DNA of 64,000 nucleotides from Ptiloglossa arizonensis (taxonomy: Eukaryota > Arthropoda > Insecta > Hymenoptera > Colletidae). The notes beneath the pieces were generated by a model, which worked only from the letters and a program-made list of their open reading frames with translations, made no database searches and was not told the DNA's origin. Of this stretch, positions 13,190-25,959 are shown one piece after another. Where the stretch lies: the NCBI RefSeq assembly GCF_051014685.1, contig NW_027479054.1, forward strand, positions 124,001 through 188,000, read 5' to 3'. The translations under genes and the position numbers were made by a program. Every line of letters starts with the position of its first letter. Positions within the stretch are counted from its first letter, which is position 1.

Positions 13190-15857
13190 TTGTATTTTTT
13201 CCCTAAGCCATTCTGGTTAAGCGTTTGGAGCAGCAGAAGTGCGAAAAGTTTGATGTCTTCTCAACCATTTCTTAGCTTCAAACTCCCATATCTCGCGAAA
13301 GGATTGACCTAACCCAAAAATTCCTATTGCATCTGAAAGTAGAAACTCGCCCGATTACAACGGTATGTGTATTTTTTCCCTAGGCCATTCTGGTTAAGCG
13401 TTTGGAGCAGCAGAATTGCGAAAAATTTTTTGCCTTCTCAACCATTTCTTGGCTTCAAAGTCCCATATCTCGCGAACGTATTGACCTAACCCAAAAATTC
13501 CTATTGCATCTGAAAGTCGAAACTCGCCCGATTACAACGGTATGTGTATTTTTTCCCTGGGCCATTCTGGTTAAGCGTTTGGTGCAGCAGAATTGTGAAA
13601 AATTTTTTGCCTTCTCATCCATTTCTTGGCTTCAAACTCCCTTATCTCACGAACGGATTGACCTTACCCAAAAAGTCCTATTGCATCTGAAAGTAGAAAC
13701 TCGCCCGATTACAACGGTATGTGTATTTTTTCCCTAGCCCATTCTGGTCAAGCGTTTGGAGCAGCAGAATTGCGAAACATTTCTTGTCTTCTCAACCATT
13801 TCTTAGCTTCAAACTCCAATATCTCGCGAACGGATTGACCTAACCCAAAAATTCCTATTGCATCTGAAAGTAGAAACTCGCCCGATTACAACGGTATGTG
13901 TATTTTTTCCCTAGGCCATTCTGGTTAAGCGTTTGGAGCAGGAGAATTGCGAAAAATTTTTTGCCTTCTCAACCATTTCTTGGTTTCAAACTCCCATATC
14001 TCGCGAACGGATTGACCTAACCCAAAAATTCCTATTGCATCTGAATGTAGAAACTCGCCCGATTACAACGGTATGTGTATTTTTTCCCTAGGCCATTCTG
14101 GTTAAGCGTTTGGAGCAGCAGAATTGCGAAAATTTTTTGCCTTCTCAACCATTTCTTGGCTTCAAACTCCCATATCTCGCGAACGGATTGACCTAACCCA
14201 AAAATTCCTATTGCAGATGAAGGTAGAAACTCGCCCGATTACAACGGTATGTGTATTTTTTCCCTAGGCCATTCTGGTTAAGCCTTTGGAGCAGCAGAAA
14301 TGCGAAAAATTTTTTGCCTTCTCAACCATTTCTTGGCTTCAAACTCCCATATCTCGCGAACGGATTGACCTAACCCAAAAATACCTGTTGCGTCTGAAAG
14401 TAGAAACTCGCCCGATTACAACGGTATGTGTATTTTTTCCCTAGCCCATTCTGGTCAAACGTTTGGAGCAGCAGAATTGCGAAAAATTTGTTGTCTTCTC
14501 AACCATTTCTTAGCTTCAAACTCCCGTATCTCGCGAACGGATTGACTTAACCCAAAAATTCCTGTTGCATCTGAAAGTAGAAACTCGCCCGATTACAACG
14601 GTATGTGTATTTTTTCCCGAGGCCATTCTGGTTAAGCGTTTGGTGCAGCTGAATTGCGAAAAATTTTTTGCCTTCTCAACCATTTCTTGGCTTCAAATTC
14701 CCATATTTCGCGAACGGGTTGACCTAACCCAAAAATTCCTATTGCATCTGAAAGTAGAAACTCGCCCGATTACAACGGTATGTGTATTGTTTCCCTAGGC
14801 CATTCTGGTTAAGCGTTTGGAGCAGCAGAATTGCGAAAAATTTCTTGTCTTCTCAACCGTTTCTTGTCTTCAAACTCCCATATCTCGCGAACGGATTGAC
14901 CTAACCCAAAAGTCCTATTGCATCTGAAAGTAGAAACTCGCCCGATTACAACGGCATGTGTATTTTTTCCCTAGGCCATTCTGGTTAAGCTTTTGGAGCA
15001 GCAGAAGTGCGAAAAATTTGTTGTCTTCACAACCATTTCTTAGCTTCAAACTCCCATATCTCGCGAACGGATTGACCTAACCCAAAAATTCCTATTGCAT
15101 CTGAAAGTGGAAACTCGCCCGATTACAACGGTATGTGTATTTTTTCCCTAGGCCATTCTGGTTAAGCGTTTGGAGCAGCAGAATTGCGAAAAATTTTCTG
15201 CCTTCTCAACCATTTCTTGGCTTCAAACTCCCATATCTCGCGAACGGATTGACCTAACCCAAAAATTCCTGTTGCGTCTGAAAGTAGAAACTCGCCCGAT
15301 TACAACGGTATGTGTATTTTTTCCCTAGGCCATTCTGGTTAAGCGTTTGGAGCAGCAGAAGTGCGAAAAGTTTGATGTCTTCTCAACCATTTCTTAGCTT
15401 CAAACTCCCATATATCGCGAAAGGATTGACCTAACCCAAAAATTGCTATTGCATCTGAAAGTAGAAACTCGCCCGATTACAACGGTATGTGTATTTTTTC
15501 CCTAGGCAATTCTGGTTAAGCGTTTGGAGCAGCAGAATTGCGAAAAATTTTTTGCCTTCTCAACCATTTCTTGGCTTCAAACTCCCATACCTCGCGAACG
15601 GGTTGACCTAACCCAAAAATTCCTTTTGCATCTGAAAGTCGAAACTCGCCCGATTACAACGGTATGTGTATTTTTTCCCTGGGCCATTCTGGTTAAGCGT
15701 TTGGAGCAGCAGAAGTGCGAAAAATTTGTTGTCTTCTCAACCATTTCTTAGTTTCAAACTCCCATATCTCGCGACCGGATTGACCTAACCCAAAAATTCC
15801 TGTTGCATCTGAAAGTAGAAACTCGCCCGATTACAACGGTATCTGTATTTTTTCCCT
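13190..15857 (+). repeat. Higher-order block C, copy 1 (about 15 monomers)
   Basis: This block recurs at 17,789-20,457 with a lag of 4,599 bp (4,600 after a one-base deletion at about 14,907, where this copy reads CCCAAAAGTCC). From 14,110 it contains the module also found from 18,709, 21,009 and 23,840. Monomer order in the module is: a GAAAATTTTTTGCC monomer (4A6T); GCAGATGAAGG; GCGTCTG; CAGCTGAATTG with ATTTCGCGAACGGG; TATTGTTTCCC; CAACCGTTTC; TTCACAACC; TTTTCTGCC; CATATATCGCG; CATACCTCGCG; and finally CGCGACCGG. The shared order shows block duplication rather than independent variation. Confidence 0.87.
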
Positions 15858-17788
15858 AGGCCATTCTGGTTAAGCGTTTGGAGCAGCAGAATTGTGAAAA
15901 ATTTTTTGCCTTCTCAACCATTTCTTGGCCTCAAACTCCCATATCTCACGAACGGATTGACCTAACCCAAAAATTCCTATTGCATCTGAAAGTAGAAACT
16001 CGCCCGATTACAACGGTATGTGTATTTTTTCCCTAGGCCATTCTGGTTAAGCGTTTGGAGCCGCAGAATTGCGAAAAATTTTTTGCCTTCTCAACCATTT
16101 CTTGGCTTCAAACTCCCATATCTCGCGAACGGATTGACCTAACCCAAAAATTCCTATTGCATCTGAAAGTAGAAACTCGTCCGATTGCAGCGGCATGTGT
16201 ATTTTTTCCCTACGCCATTCTGGTTAAGCGTTTGGAGCAGCAGAAGTGCGAAAAGTTTGATGTCTTCTCAACCATTTCTTAGCTTCAAACTCCCATATCT
16301 CGCGAAAGGATTGACCTGACCCAGAAATTCCTATTGCACCTGAAAGTAGAAACTCGCCCGATTACAACGGTATGTGTATTTTTTCCCTAGGCCATTCTGG
16401 TTAAGCGTTTGGAGCAGCAGAATTGCGAAAAATTTTTTGCCTTCTCAACCATTTCTTGGCTTCAAAGTCCCATATCTCGCGAACGTATTGACCTAACCCA
16501 AAAATTCCTATTGCATCTGAAAGTCGAAACTCGCCCGATTACAACGGTATGTGTATTTTTTCCCTGGGCCATTCTGGTTAAGCGTTTGGAGCAGCAGAAT
16601 TGTGAAAAATTTTTTGCCTTCTCAACCATTTCTTGGCTTCAAACTCCCATATTTCACGAACGGATTGACCTAACCCAAAAAGTCCTATTGCATCTGAAAG
16701 TAGAAACTCGCCCGATTACAACGGTATGTGTATTTTTTCCCTAGCCCATTCTGGTCAAGCGTTTGGAGCAGCAGAATTGCGAAACATTTCTTGTCTTCTC
16801 AACCATTTCTTAGCTTCAAACTCCCATATCTCGCGAACGGATTGACCTAACCCAAAAATTCCTATTGCATCTGAAAGTCGAAACTCGCCCGATTACAACG
16901 GTATGTGTATTTTTTCCCTGGGCCATTCTGGTTAAGCGTCTGGAGCAGCAGAAGTGCGAAAAATTTGTTGTCTTCTCAACCATTTCTTAGTTTCAAACTC
17001 CCATATCTCGCGAACGGGTTGACCTACCCCAAAAATTCCTGTTGCATCTGAAAGTAGAAACTCGCCCGATTACAACGGTATGCGTATTTTTTCCCTAGCC
17101 CATTCTGGTCAAGCGTTTGGAGCAGCAGAATTGCGAAACATTTCTTGTCTTCTCAACCATTTCTTAGCTTCAAACTCCAATATCTCGCGAACGGATTGAC
17201 CTAACCCAAAAATTCCTATTGCATCTGAAAGTAGAAACTCGCCCGATTACAACGGTATGTGTATTTTTTCCCTAGGCCATTCTGGTTAAGCGTTTGGAGC
17301 AGGAGAATTGCGAAAAATTTTTTGCCTTCTCAACCATTTCTTGGTTTCAAACTCCCATATCTCGCGAACGGATTGACCTAACCCAAAAATTCCTATTGCA
17401 TCTGAATGTAGAAACTCGCCCTATTACAACGGTATGTGTATTTTTTCCCTAGGCCATTCTGGTTAAGCGTTTGGAGCAGCAGAATTGCGAAAATTTTTTG
17501 CCTTCTCAACCATTTCTTGGCTTCAAACTCCCATATCTCGCGAACGGATTGACCTAACCCAAAAATTCCTATTGCAGATGAAGGTAGAAACTCGCCCGAT
17601 TACAACGGTATGTGTATTTTTTCCCTAGGCCATTCTGGTTAAGCCTTTGGAGCAGCAGAAATGCGAAAAATTTTTTGCCTTCTCAACCATTTCTTGGCTT
17701 CAAACTCCCATATCTCGCGAACGGATTGACCTAACCCAAAAATACCTGTTGCGTCTGAAAGTAGAAACTCGCCCGATTACAACGGTAT
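15858..17788 (+). repeat. Satellite segment homologous to 11.7-14.4 kb
   Basis: Positions 15,901-17,099 repeat 11,655-12,853, including the GATTGCAGCGGC monomer and the AGTCCCATATC / CCCTGGGCC pair. From about 17,100, after a junction inside TATGCGTATTTTTTCCC, the sequence continues like 13.74-14.39 kb. Relative to the earlier copy, roughly four to five monomers are missing at the junction. The 4A6T deletion monomer appears near 17,490 and again at 18,727. The segment is a clean example of monomer-register deletion between two otherwise matching copies. Confidence 0.78.
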
Positions 17789-20457
17789 GTGTATTTTTTC
17801 CCTAGGCCATTCTGGTTAAGCGTTTGGAGCAGCAGAAGTGCGAAAAGTTTGATGTCTTCTCAACCATTTCTTAGCTTCAAACTCCCATATATCGCGAAAG
17901 GATTGACCTAACCCAATAATTCCTATTGCATCTGAAAGTAGAAACTCGCCCGATTACAACGGTATGTGTATTTTTTCCCTAGGCCATTCTGGTTAAGCGT
18001 TTGGAGCAGCAGAATTGCGAAAAATTTTTTGCCTTCTCAACCATTTCTTGGCTTCAAAGTCCCATATCTCGCGAACGTATTGACCTAACCCAAAAATTCC
18101 TATTGCATCTGAAAGTCGAAACTCGCCCGATTACAACGGTATGTGTATTTTTTCCCTGGGCCATTCTGGTTAAGCGTTTGGTGCAGCAGAATTGTGAAAA
18201 ATTTTTTGCCTTCTCAACCATTTCTTGGCTTCAAACTCCCTTATCTCACGAACGGATTGACCTTACCCAAAAAGTCCTATTGCATCTGAAAGTAGAAACT
18301 CGCCCGATTACAACGGTATGTGTATTTTTTCCCTAGCCCATTCTGGTCAAGCGTTTGGAGCAGCAGAATTGCGAAACATTTCTTGTCTTCTCAACCATTT
18401 CTTAGCTTCAAACTCCAATATCTCGCGAACGGATTGACCTAACCCAAAAATTCCTATTGCATCTGAAAGTAGAAACTCGCCCGATTACAACGGTATGTGT
18501 ATTTTTTCCCTAGGCCATTCTGGTTAAGCGTTTGGAGCAGGAGAATTGCGAAAAATTTTTTGCCTTCTCAACCATTTCTTGGTTTCAATCTCCCATATCT
18601 CGCGAACGGATTGACCTAACCCAAAAATTCCTATTGCATCTGAATGTAGAAACTCGCCCGATTACAACGGTATGTGTATTTTTTCCCTAGGCCATTCTGG
18701 TTAAGCGTTTGGAGCAGCAGAATTGCGAAAATTTTTTGCCTTCTCAACCATTTCTTGGCTTCAAACTCCCATATCTCGCGAACGGATTGACCTAACCCAA
18801 AAATTCCTATTGCAGATGAAGGTAGAAACTCGCCCGATTACAACGGTATGTGTATTTTTTCCCTAGGCCATTCTGGTTAAGCCTTTGGAGCAGCAGAAAT
18901 GCGAAAAATTTTTTGCCTTCTCAACCATTTCTTGGCTTCAAACTCCCATATCTCGCGAACGGATTGACCTAACCCAAAAATACCTGTTGCGTCTGAAAGT
19001 AGAAACTCGCCCGATTACAACGGTATGTGTATTTTTTCCCTAGCCCATTCTGGTCAAACGTTTGGAGCAGCAGAATTGCGAAAAATTTGTTGTCTTCTCA
19101 ACCATTTCTTAGCTTCAAACTCCCGTATCTCGCGAACGGATTGACTTAACCCAAAAATTCCTGTTGCATCTGAAAGTAGAAACTCGCCCGATTACAACGG
19201 TATGTGTATTTTTTCCCGAGGCCATTCTGGTTAAGCGTTTGGTGCAGCTGAATTGCGAAAAATTTTCTGCCTTCTCAACCATTTCTTGGCTTCAAATTCC
19301 CATATTTCGCGAACGGGTTGACCTAACCCAAAAATTCCTATTGCATCTGAAAGTAGAAACTCGCCCGATTACAACGGTATGTGTATTGTTTCCCTAGGCC
19401 ATTCTGGTTAAGCGTTTGGAGCAGCAGAATTGCGAAAAATTTCTTGTCTTCTCAACCGTTTCTTGTCTTCAAACTCCCATATCTCGCGAACGGATTGACC
19501 TAACCCAAAAAGTCCTATTGCATCTGAAAGTAGAAACTCGCCCGATTACAACGGCATGTGTATTTTTTCCCTAGGCCATTCTGGTTAAGCTTTTGGAGCA
19601 GCAGAAGTGCGAAAAATTTGTTGTCTTCACAACCATTTCTTAGCTTCAAACTCCCATATCTCGCGAACGGATTGACCTAACCCAAAAATTCCTATTGCAT
19701 CTGAAAGTGGAAACTCGCCCGATTACAACGGTATGTGTATTTTTTCCCTAGGCCATTCTGGCTAAGCGTTTGGAGCAGCAGAATTGCGAAAAATTTTCTG
19801 CCTTCTCAACCATTTCTTGGCTTCAAACTCCCATATCTCGCGAACGGATTGACCTAACCCAAAAATTCCTGTTGCGTCTGAAAGTAGAAACTCGCCCGAT
19901 TACAACGGTATGTGTATTTTTTCCCTAGGCCATTCTGGTTAAGCGTTTGGAGCAGCAGAAGTGCGAAAAGTTTGATGTCTTCTCAACCATTTCTTAGCTT
20001 CAAACTCCCATATATCGCGAAAGGATTGACCTAACCCAAAAATTGCTATTGCATCTGAAAGTAGAAACTCGCCCGATTACAACGGTATGTGTATTTTTTC
20101 CCTAGGCAATTCTGGTTAAGCGTTTGGAGCAGCAGAATTGCGAAAAATTTCTTGCCTTCTCAACCATTTCTTGGCTTCAAACTCCCATACCTCGCGAACG
20201 GGTTGACCTAACCCAAAAATTCCTTTTGCATCTGAAAGTCGAAACTCGCCCGATTACAACGGTATGTGTATTTTTTCCCTGGGCCATTCTGGTTAAGCGT
20301 TTGGAGCAGCAGAAGTGCGAAAAATTTGTTGTCTTCTCAACCATTTCTTAGTTTCAAACTCCCATATCTCGCGACCGGATTGACCTAACCCAAAAATTCC
20401 TGTTGCATCTGAAAGTAGAAACTCGCCCGATTACAACGGTATCTGTATTTTTTCCCT
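17789..20457 (+). repeat. Higher-order block C, copy 2
   Basis: This is the second copy of the block at 13,190-15,857, matching it monomer by monomer with a few substitutions (for example CCCAATAATTCC near 17,914 and TTTTCTGCC near 19,265). The 4A6T module starts at 18,709, exactly 4,599 bp after its counterpart at 14,110. The match ends at 20,457, where this copy reads CCCTGGG instead of CCCTAGG. That position is also the edge of a perfect single-monomer tandem duplication. Confidence 0.87.
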
Positions 20458-20634
20458 GGGCCATTCTGGTTAAGCGTTTGGAGCAGCAGAAGTGCGAAAA
20501 ATTTGTTGTCTTCTCAACCATTTCTTAGTTTCAAACTCCCATATCTCGCGACCGGATTGACCTAACCCAAAAATTCCTGTTGCATCTGAAAGTAGAAACT
20601 CGCCCGATTACAACGGTATCTGTATTTTTTCCCT
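20281..20634 (+). repeat. Perfect tandem duplication of one monomer
   Basis: Positions 20,281-20,457 and 20,458-20,634 are identical by eye over all 177 bases. Each carries CCCTGGG or its continuation, CAGAAGTGCG, TTTGTTGTC, TTAGTTTC, CGCGACCGG, CCTGTTGC and GGTATCTG. In the other module copies (15.8 and 22.7 kb) this monomer is present once. This is the smallest and probably one of the youngest duplication events in the window. Confidence 0.92.
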
Positions 20635-21008
20635 AGGCCATTCTGGTTAAGCGTTTGGAGCAGCAGAATTGTGAAAAATTTTTTGCCTTCTCAACCATTT
20701 CTTGGCCTCGAACTCCCATATCTCACGAACGGATTGACCTAACCCAAAAATTCCTATTGCATCTGAAAGTAGAAACTCGCCCGATTACAACGGTATGTGT
20801 ATTTTTTCCCTAAGCCATTCTGGTTAAGCGTTTGGAGCCGCAGAATTGCGAAAAATTTTTTGCCTTCTCAACCATTTCTTGGCCTCAAACTCCCATATCT
20901 CACGAACGGATTGACCTAACCCAAAAATTCCTATTGCATCTGAAAGTAGAAACTCGCCCGATTATAACGGTATGTGTATTTTTTCCCTAGGCCATTCTGG
21001 TTAAGCGT
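20635..21008 (+). repeat. Satellite monomers linking block C copies 2 and 3
   Basis: About two monomers of the type TTGGCCTC...TCTCACGAACGG, one starting GGAGCCGCAG. Together with the duplicated monomer just upstream, they fill the interval between the second and third module copies. Private changes are CCTCGAACTCCC near 20,707, CCCTAAGCC near 20,812 and GATTATAACGG near 20,962. Confidence 0.78.
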
Positions 21009-22757
21009 TTGGAGCAGCAGAATTGCGAAAATTTTTTGCCTTCTCAACCATTTCTTGGCTTCAAACTCCCATATCTCGCGAACGGATTGACCTAACCCAA
21101 AAATTCCTATTGCAGATGAAGGTAGAAACTCGCCCGATTACAACGGTATGTGTATTTTTTCCCTAGGCCATTCTGGTTAAGCCTTTGGAGCAGCAGAAAT
21201 GCGAAAAATTTTTTGCCTTCTCAACCATTTCTTGGCTTCAAACTCCCATATCTCGCGAACGGATTGACCTAACCCAAAAATACCTGTTGCGTCTGAAAGT
21301 AGAAACTCGCCCGATTACAACGGTATGTGTATTTTTTCCCTAGCCCATTCTGGTCAAACGTTTGGAGCAGCAGAATTGCGAAAAATTTGTTGTCTTCTCA
21401 ACCATTTCTTAGCTTCAAACTCCCGTATCTCGCGAACGGATTGACTTAACCCAAAAATTCCTGTTGCATCTGAAAGTAGAAACTCGCCCGATTACAACGG
21501 TATGTGTATTTTTTCCCGAGGCCATTCTGGTTAAGCGTTTGGTGCAGCTGAATTGCGAAAAATTTTTTGCCTTCTCAACCATTTCTTGGCTTCAAATTCC
21601 CATATTTCGCGAACGGGTTGACCTAACCCAAAAATTCCTATTGCATCTGAAAGTAGAAACTCGCCCGATTACAACGGTATGTGTATTGTTTCCCTAGGCC
21701 ATTCTGGTTAAGCGTTTGGAGCAGCAGAATTGCGAAAAATTTCTTGTCTTCTCAACCGTTTCTTGTCTTCAAACTCCCATATCTCGCGAACGGATTGACC
21801 TAACCCAAAAAGTCCTATTGCATCTGAAAGTAGAAACTCGCCCGATTACAACGGCATGTGTATTTTTTCCCTAGGCCATTCTGGTTAAGCTTTTGGAGCA
21901 GCAGAAGTGCGAAAAATTTGTTGTCTTCACAACCATTTCTTAGCTTCAAACTCCCATATCTCGCGAACGGATTGACCTAACCCAAAAATTCCTATTGCAT
22001 CTGAAAGTGGAAACTCGCCCGATTACAACGGTATTTGTATTTTTTCCCTAGGCCATTCTGGTTAAGCGTTTGGAGCAGCAGAATTGCGAAAAATTTTCTG
22101 CCTTCTCAACCATTTCTTGGCTTCAAACTCCCATATCTCGCGAACGGATTGACCTAACCCAAAAATTCCTGTTGCGTCTGAAAGTAGAAACTCGCCCGAT
22201 TACAACGGTATGTGTATTTTTTCCCTAGGCCATTCTGGTTAAGCGTTTGGAGCAGCAGAAGTGCGAAAAGTTTGATGTCTTCTCAACCATTTCTTAGCTT
22301 CAAACTCCCATATATCGCGAAAGGATTGACCTAACCCAAAAATTGCTATTGCATCTGAAAGTAGAAACTCGCCCGATTACAACGGTATGTGTATTTTTTC
22401 CCTAGGCAATTCTGGTTAAGCGTTTGGAGCAGCAGAATTGCGAAAAATTTCTTGCCTTCTCAACCATTTCTTGGCTTCAAACTCCCATACCTCGCGAACG
22501 GGTTGACCTAACCCAAAAATTCCTTTTGCATCTGAAAGTCGAAACTCGCCCGATTACAACGGTATGTGTATTTTTTCCCTGGGCCATTCTGGTTAAGCGT
22601 TTGGAGCAGCAGAAGTGCGAAAAATTTGTTGTCTTCTCAACCATTTCTTAGTTTCAAACTCCCATATCTCGCGACCGGAATGACCTAACCCAAAAATTCC
22701 TGTTGCATCTGAAAGTAGAAACTCGCCCGATTACAACGGTATCTGTATTTTTTCCCT
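21009..22757 (+). repeat. Higher-order module C, copy 3
   Basis: This repeats 18,709-20,457 at a lag of exactly 2,300 bp, including the 4A6T deletion near 21,026, the CAGCTGAATTG monomer near 21,545, the TTCACAACC monomer and CATACCTCGCGAACGGG. Only scattered differences are visible (for example GGTATTTGTA near 22,031 and GACCGGAATGACC near 22,675). After 22,757 the sequence switches to monomers matching 12.16-12.85 kb. Confidence 0.87.
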
Positions 22758-23839
22758 AGGCCATTCTGGTTAAGCGTTTGGAGCAGCAGAATTGTGAAAA
22801 ATTTTTTGCCTTCTCAACCATTTCGTGGCTTCAAAGTCCCATATCTCGCGAACGTATTGACCTAACCCAAAAATTCCTATTGCATCTGAAAGTCGAAACT
22901 CGCCCGATTACAACGGTATGTGTATTTTTTCCCTGGGCCATTCTGGTTAAGCGTTTGGAGCAGCAGAATTGTGAAAAATTTTTTGCCTTCTCAACCATTT
23001 CTTGGCTTCAAACTCCCATATTTCACGAACGGATTGACCTAACCCAAAAAGTCCTATTGCATCTGAAAGTAGAAACTCGCCCGATTACAACGGTATGTGT
23101 ATTTTTTCCCTAGCCCATTCTGGTCAAGCGTTTGGAGCAGCAGAATTGCGAAACATTTCTTGTCTTCTCAACCATTTCTTAGCTTCAAACTCCCATATCT
23201 CGCGAACGGATTGACCTAACCCAAAAATTCCTATTGCATCTGAAAGTCGAAACTCGCCCGATTACAACGGTATGTGTATTTTTTCCCTGGGCCATTCTGG
23301 TTAAGCGTCTGGAGCAGCAGAAGTGCGAAAAATTTGTTGTCTTCTCAACCATTTCTTAGTTTCAAACTCCCATATCTCGCGAACGGGTTGACCTAACCCA
23401 AAAATTCCTGTTGCATCTGAAAGTAGAAACTCGCCCGATTACAACGGTATGCGTATTTTTTCCCTAGCCCATTCTGGTCAAGCGTTTGGAGCAGCAGAAT
23501 TGCGAAACATTTCTTGTCTTCTCAACCATTTCTTAGCTTCAAACTCCAATATCTCGCGAACGGATTGACCTAACCCAAAAATTCCTATTGCATCTGAAAG
23601 TAGAAACTCGCCCGATTACAACGGTATGTGTATTTTTTCCCTAGGCCATTCTGGTTAAGCGTTTGGAGCAGGAGAATTGCGAAAAATTTTTTGCCTTCGC
23701 AACCATTTCTTGGTTTCAAACTCCCATATCTCGCGAACGGATTGACCTAACCCAAAAATTCCTATTGCATCTGAATGTAGAAACTCGCCCGATTACAACG
23801 GTATGTGTATTTTTTCCCTAGGCCATTCTGGTTAAGCGT
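22758..23839 (+). repeat. Satellite segment homologous to 12.2 and 16.4 kb
   Basis: This run matches 12,143-12,850 and 16,389-17,100 (AGTCCCATATC, CCCTGGGCC, CATATTTCACGAACGG, GAAACATTTC). It crosses the same TATGCGTATTTTTTCCC junction near 23,450 and then continues like 17,100-17,490. The junction shared with 17.1 kb means the deletion there happened once and was then copied. One oddity is TTTCGTGGCTTC near 22,822. Confidence 0.78.
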
Positions 23840-25141
23840 TTGGAGCAGCAGAATTGCGAAAATTTTTTGCCTTCTCAACCATTTCTTGGCTTCAAACTCC
23901 CATATCTCGCGAACGGATTGACCTAACCCAAAAATTCCTATTGCAGATGAAGGTAGAAACTCGCCCGATTACAACGGTATGTGTATTTTTTCCCTAGGCC
24001 ATTCTGGTTAAGCCTTTGGAGCAGCAGAAATGCGAAAAATTTTTTGCCTTCTCAACCATTTCTTGGCTTCAAACTCCCATATCTCGCGAACGGATTGACC
24101 TAACCCAAAAATACCTGTTGCGTCTGAAAGTAGAAACTCGCCCGATTACAACGGTATGTGTATTTTTTCCCTAGCCCATTCTGGTCAAACGTTTGGAGCA
24201 GCAGAATTGCGAAAAATTTGTTGTCTTCTCAACCATTTCTTAGCTTCAAACTCCCGTATCTCGCGAACGGATTGACTTAACCCAAAAATTCCTGTTGCAT
24301 CTGAAAGTAGAAACTCGCCCGATTACAACGGTATGTGTATTTTTTCCCGAGGCCATTCTGGTTAAGCGTTTGGTGCAGCTGAATTGCGAAAAATTTTTTG
24401 CCTTCTCAACCATTTCTTGGCTTCAAATTCCCATATTTCGCGAACGGGTTGACCTAACCCAAAAATTCCTATTGCATCTGAAAGTAGAAACTCGCCCGAT
24501 TACAACGGTATGTGTATTGTTTCCCTAGGCCATTCTGGTTAAGCGTTTGGAGCAGCAGAATTGCGAAAAATTTCTTGTCTTCTCAACCGTTTCTTGTCTT
24601 CAAACTCCCATATCTCGCGAACGGATTGACCTAACCCAAAAAGTCCTATTGCATCTGAAAGTAGAAACTCGCCCGATTACAACGGCATGTGTATTTTTTC
24701 CCTAGGCCATTCTGGTTAAGCTTTTGGAGCAGCAGAAGTGCGAAAAATTTGTTGTCTTCACAACCATTTCTTAGCTTCAAACTCCCATATCTCGCGAACG
24801 GATTGACCTAACCCAAAAATTCCTATTGCATCTGAAAGTGGAAACTCGCCCGATTACAACGGTATGTGTATTTTTTTCCTAGGCCATTCTGGTTAAGCGT
24901 TTGGAGCAGCAGAATTGCGAAAAATTTTCTGCCTTCTCAACCATTTCTTGGCTTCAAACTCCCATATCTCGCGAACGGATTGACCTAACCCAAAAATTCC
25001 TGTTGCGTCTGAAAGTAGAAACTCGCCCGATTACAACGGTATGTGTATTTTTTCCCTAGGCCATTCTGGTTAAGCGTTTGGAGCAGCAGAAGTGCGAAAA
25101 GTTTGATGTCTTCTCAACCATTTCTTAGCTTCAAACTCCCA
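23840..25141 (+). repeat. Higher-order module C, copy 4 (truncated)
   Basis: This repeats the module from 21,009 at a lag of 2,831 bp (16 monomers less one base), with the 4A6T deletion near 23,862 and CAGCTGAATTG near 24,378. It ends near 25,141, where copies 1-3 have CATATATCGCGAAAGG but this one has CATATCTCGCGAACGG followed by the GATTGCAGCGGC monomer. The CAGCTG monomer here lies 3,894 bp (22 monomers) before the one in the segment starting near 28.19 kb. Confidence 0.85.
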
Positions 25142-25959
25142 TATCTCGCGAACGGATTGACCTAACCCAAAAATTCCTATTGCATCTGAAAGTAGAAACT
25201 CGTCCGATTGCAGCGGCATGTGTATTTTTTCCCTACGCCATTCTGGTTAAGCGTTTGGAGCAGCAGAAGTGCGAAAAGTTTGATGTCTTCTCAACCATTT
25301 CTTAGCTTCAAACTCCCATATCTCGCGAAAGGATTGACCTAACCCAGAAATTCCTATTGCACCTGAAAGTAGAAACTCGCCCGATTACAACGGTATGTGT
25401 ATTTTTTACCTAGGCCATTCTGGTTAAGCGTTTGGAGCAGCAGAATTGCGAAAAATTTTTTGCCTTCTCAACCATTTCTTGGCTTCAAAGTCCCATATCT
25501 CGCGAACGTATTGACCTAACCCAAAAATTCCTATTGCATCTGAAAGTCGAAACTCGCCCGATTACAACGGTATGTGTATTTTTTCCCTGGGCCATTCTGG
25601 TTAAGCGTTTGGAGCAGCAGAATTGTGAAAAATTTTTTGCCTTCTCAACCATTTCTTGGCTTCAAACTCCCATATTTCACGAACGGATTGACCTAACCCA
25701 AAAAGTCCTATTGCATCTGAAAGTAGAAACTCGCCCGATTACAACGGTATGTGTATTTTTTCCCTAGCCCATTCTGGTCAAGCGTTTGGAGCAGCAGAAT
25801 TGCGAAACATTTCTTGTCTTCTCAACCATTTCTTAGCTTCAAACTCCCATATCTCGCGAACGGATTGACCTAACCCAAAAATTCCTATTGCATCTGAAAG
25901 TCGAAACTCGCCCGATTACAACGGTATGTGTATTTTTTCCCTGGGCCATTCTGGTTAAG
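25142..25959 (+). repeat. Satellite segment homologous to 11.9-12.7 and 16.1-16.9 kb
   Basis: About 4.6 monomers in the order GATTGCAGCGGC, CCCAGAAATTCC with GCACCTG, AGTCCCATATC, CATATTTCACG, GAAACATTTC. This matches the equivalent stretches near 11.9 and 16.1 kb. One private change is TTTTTTACCTAGG near 25,405. It shows the same sub-block spread to at least three places within 14 kb. Confidence 0.78.
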
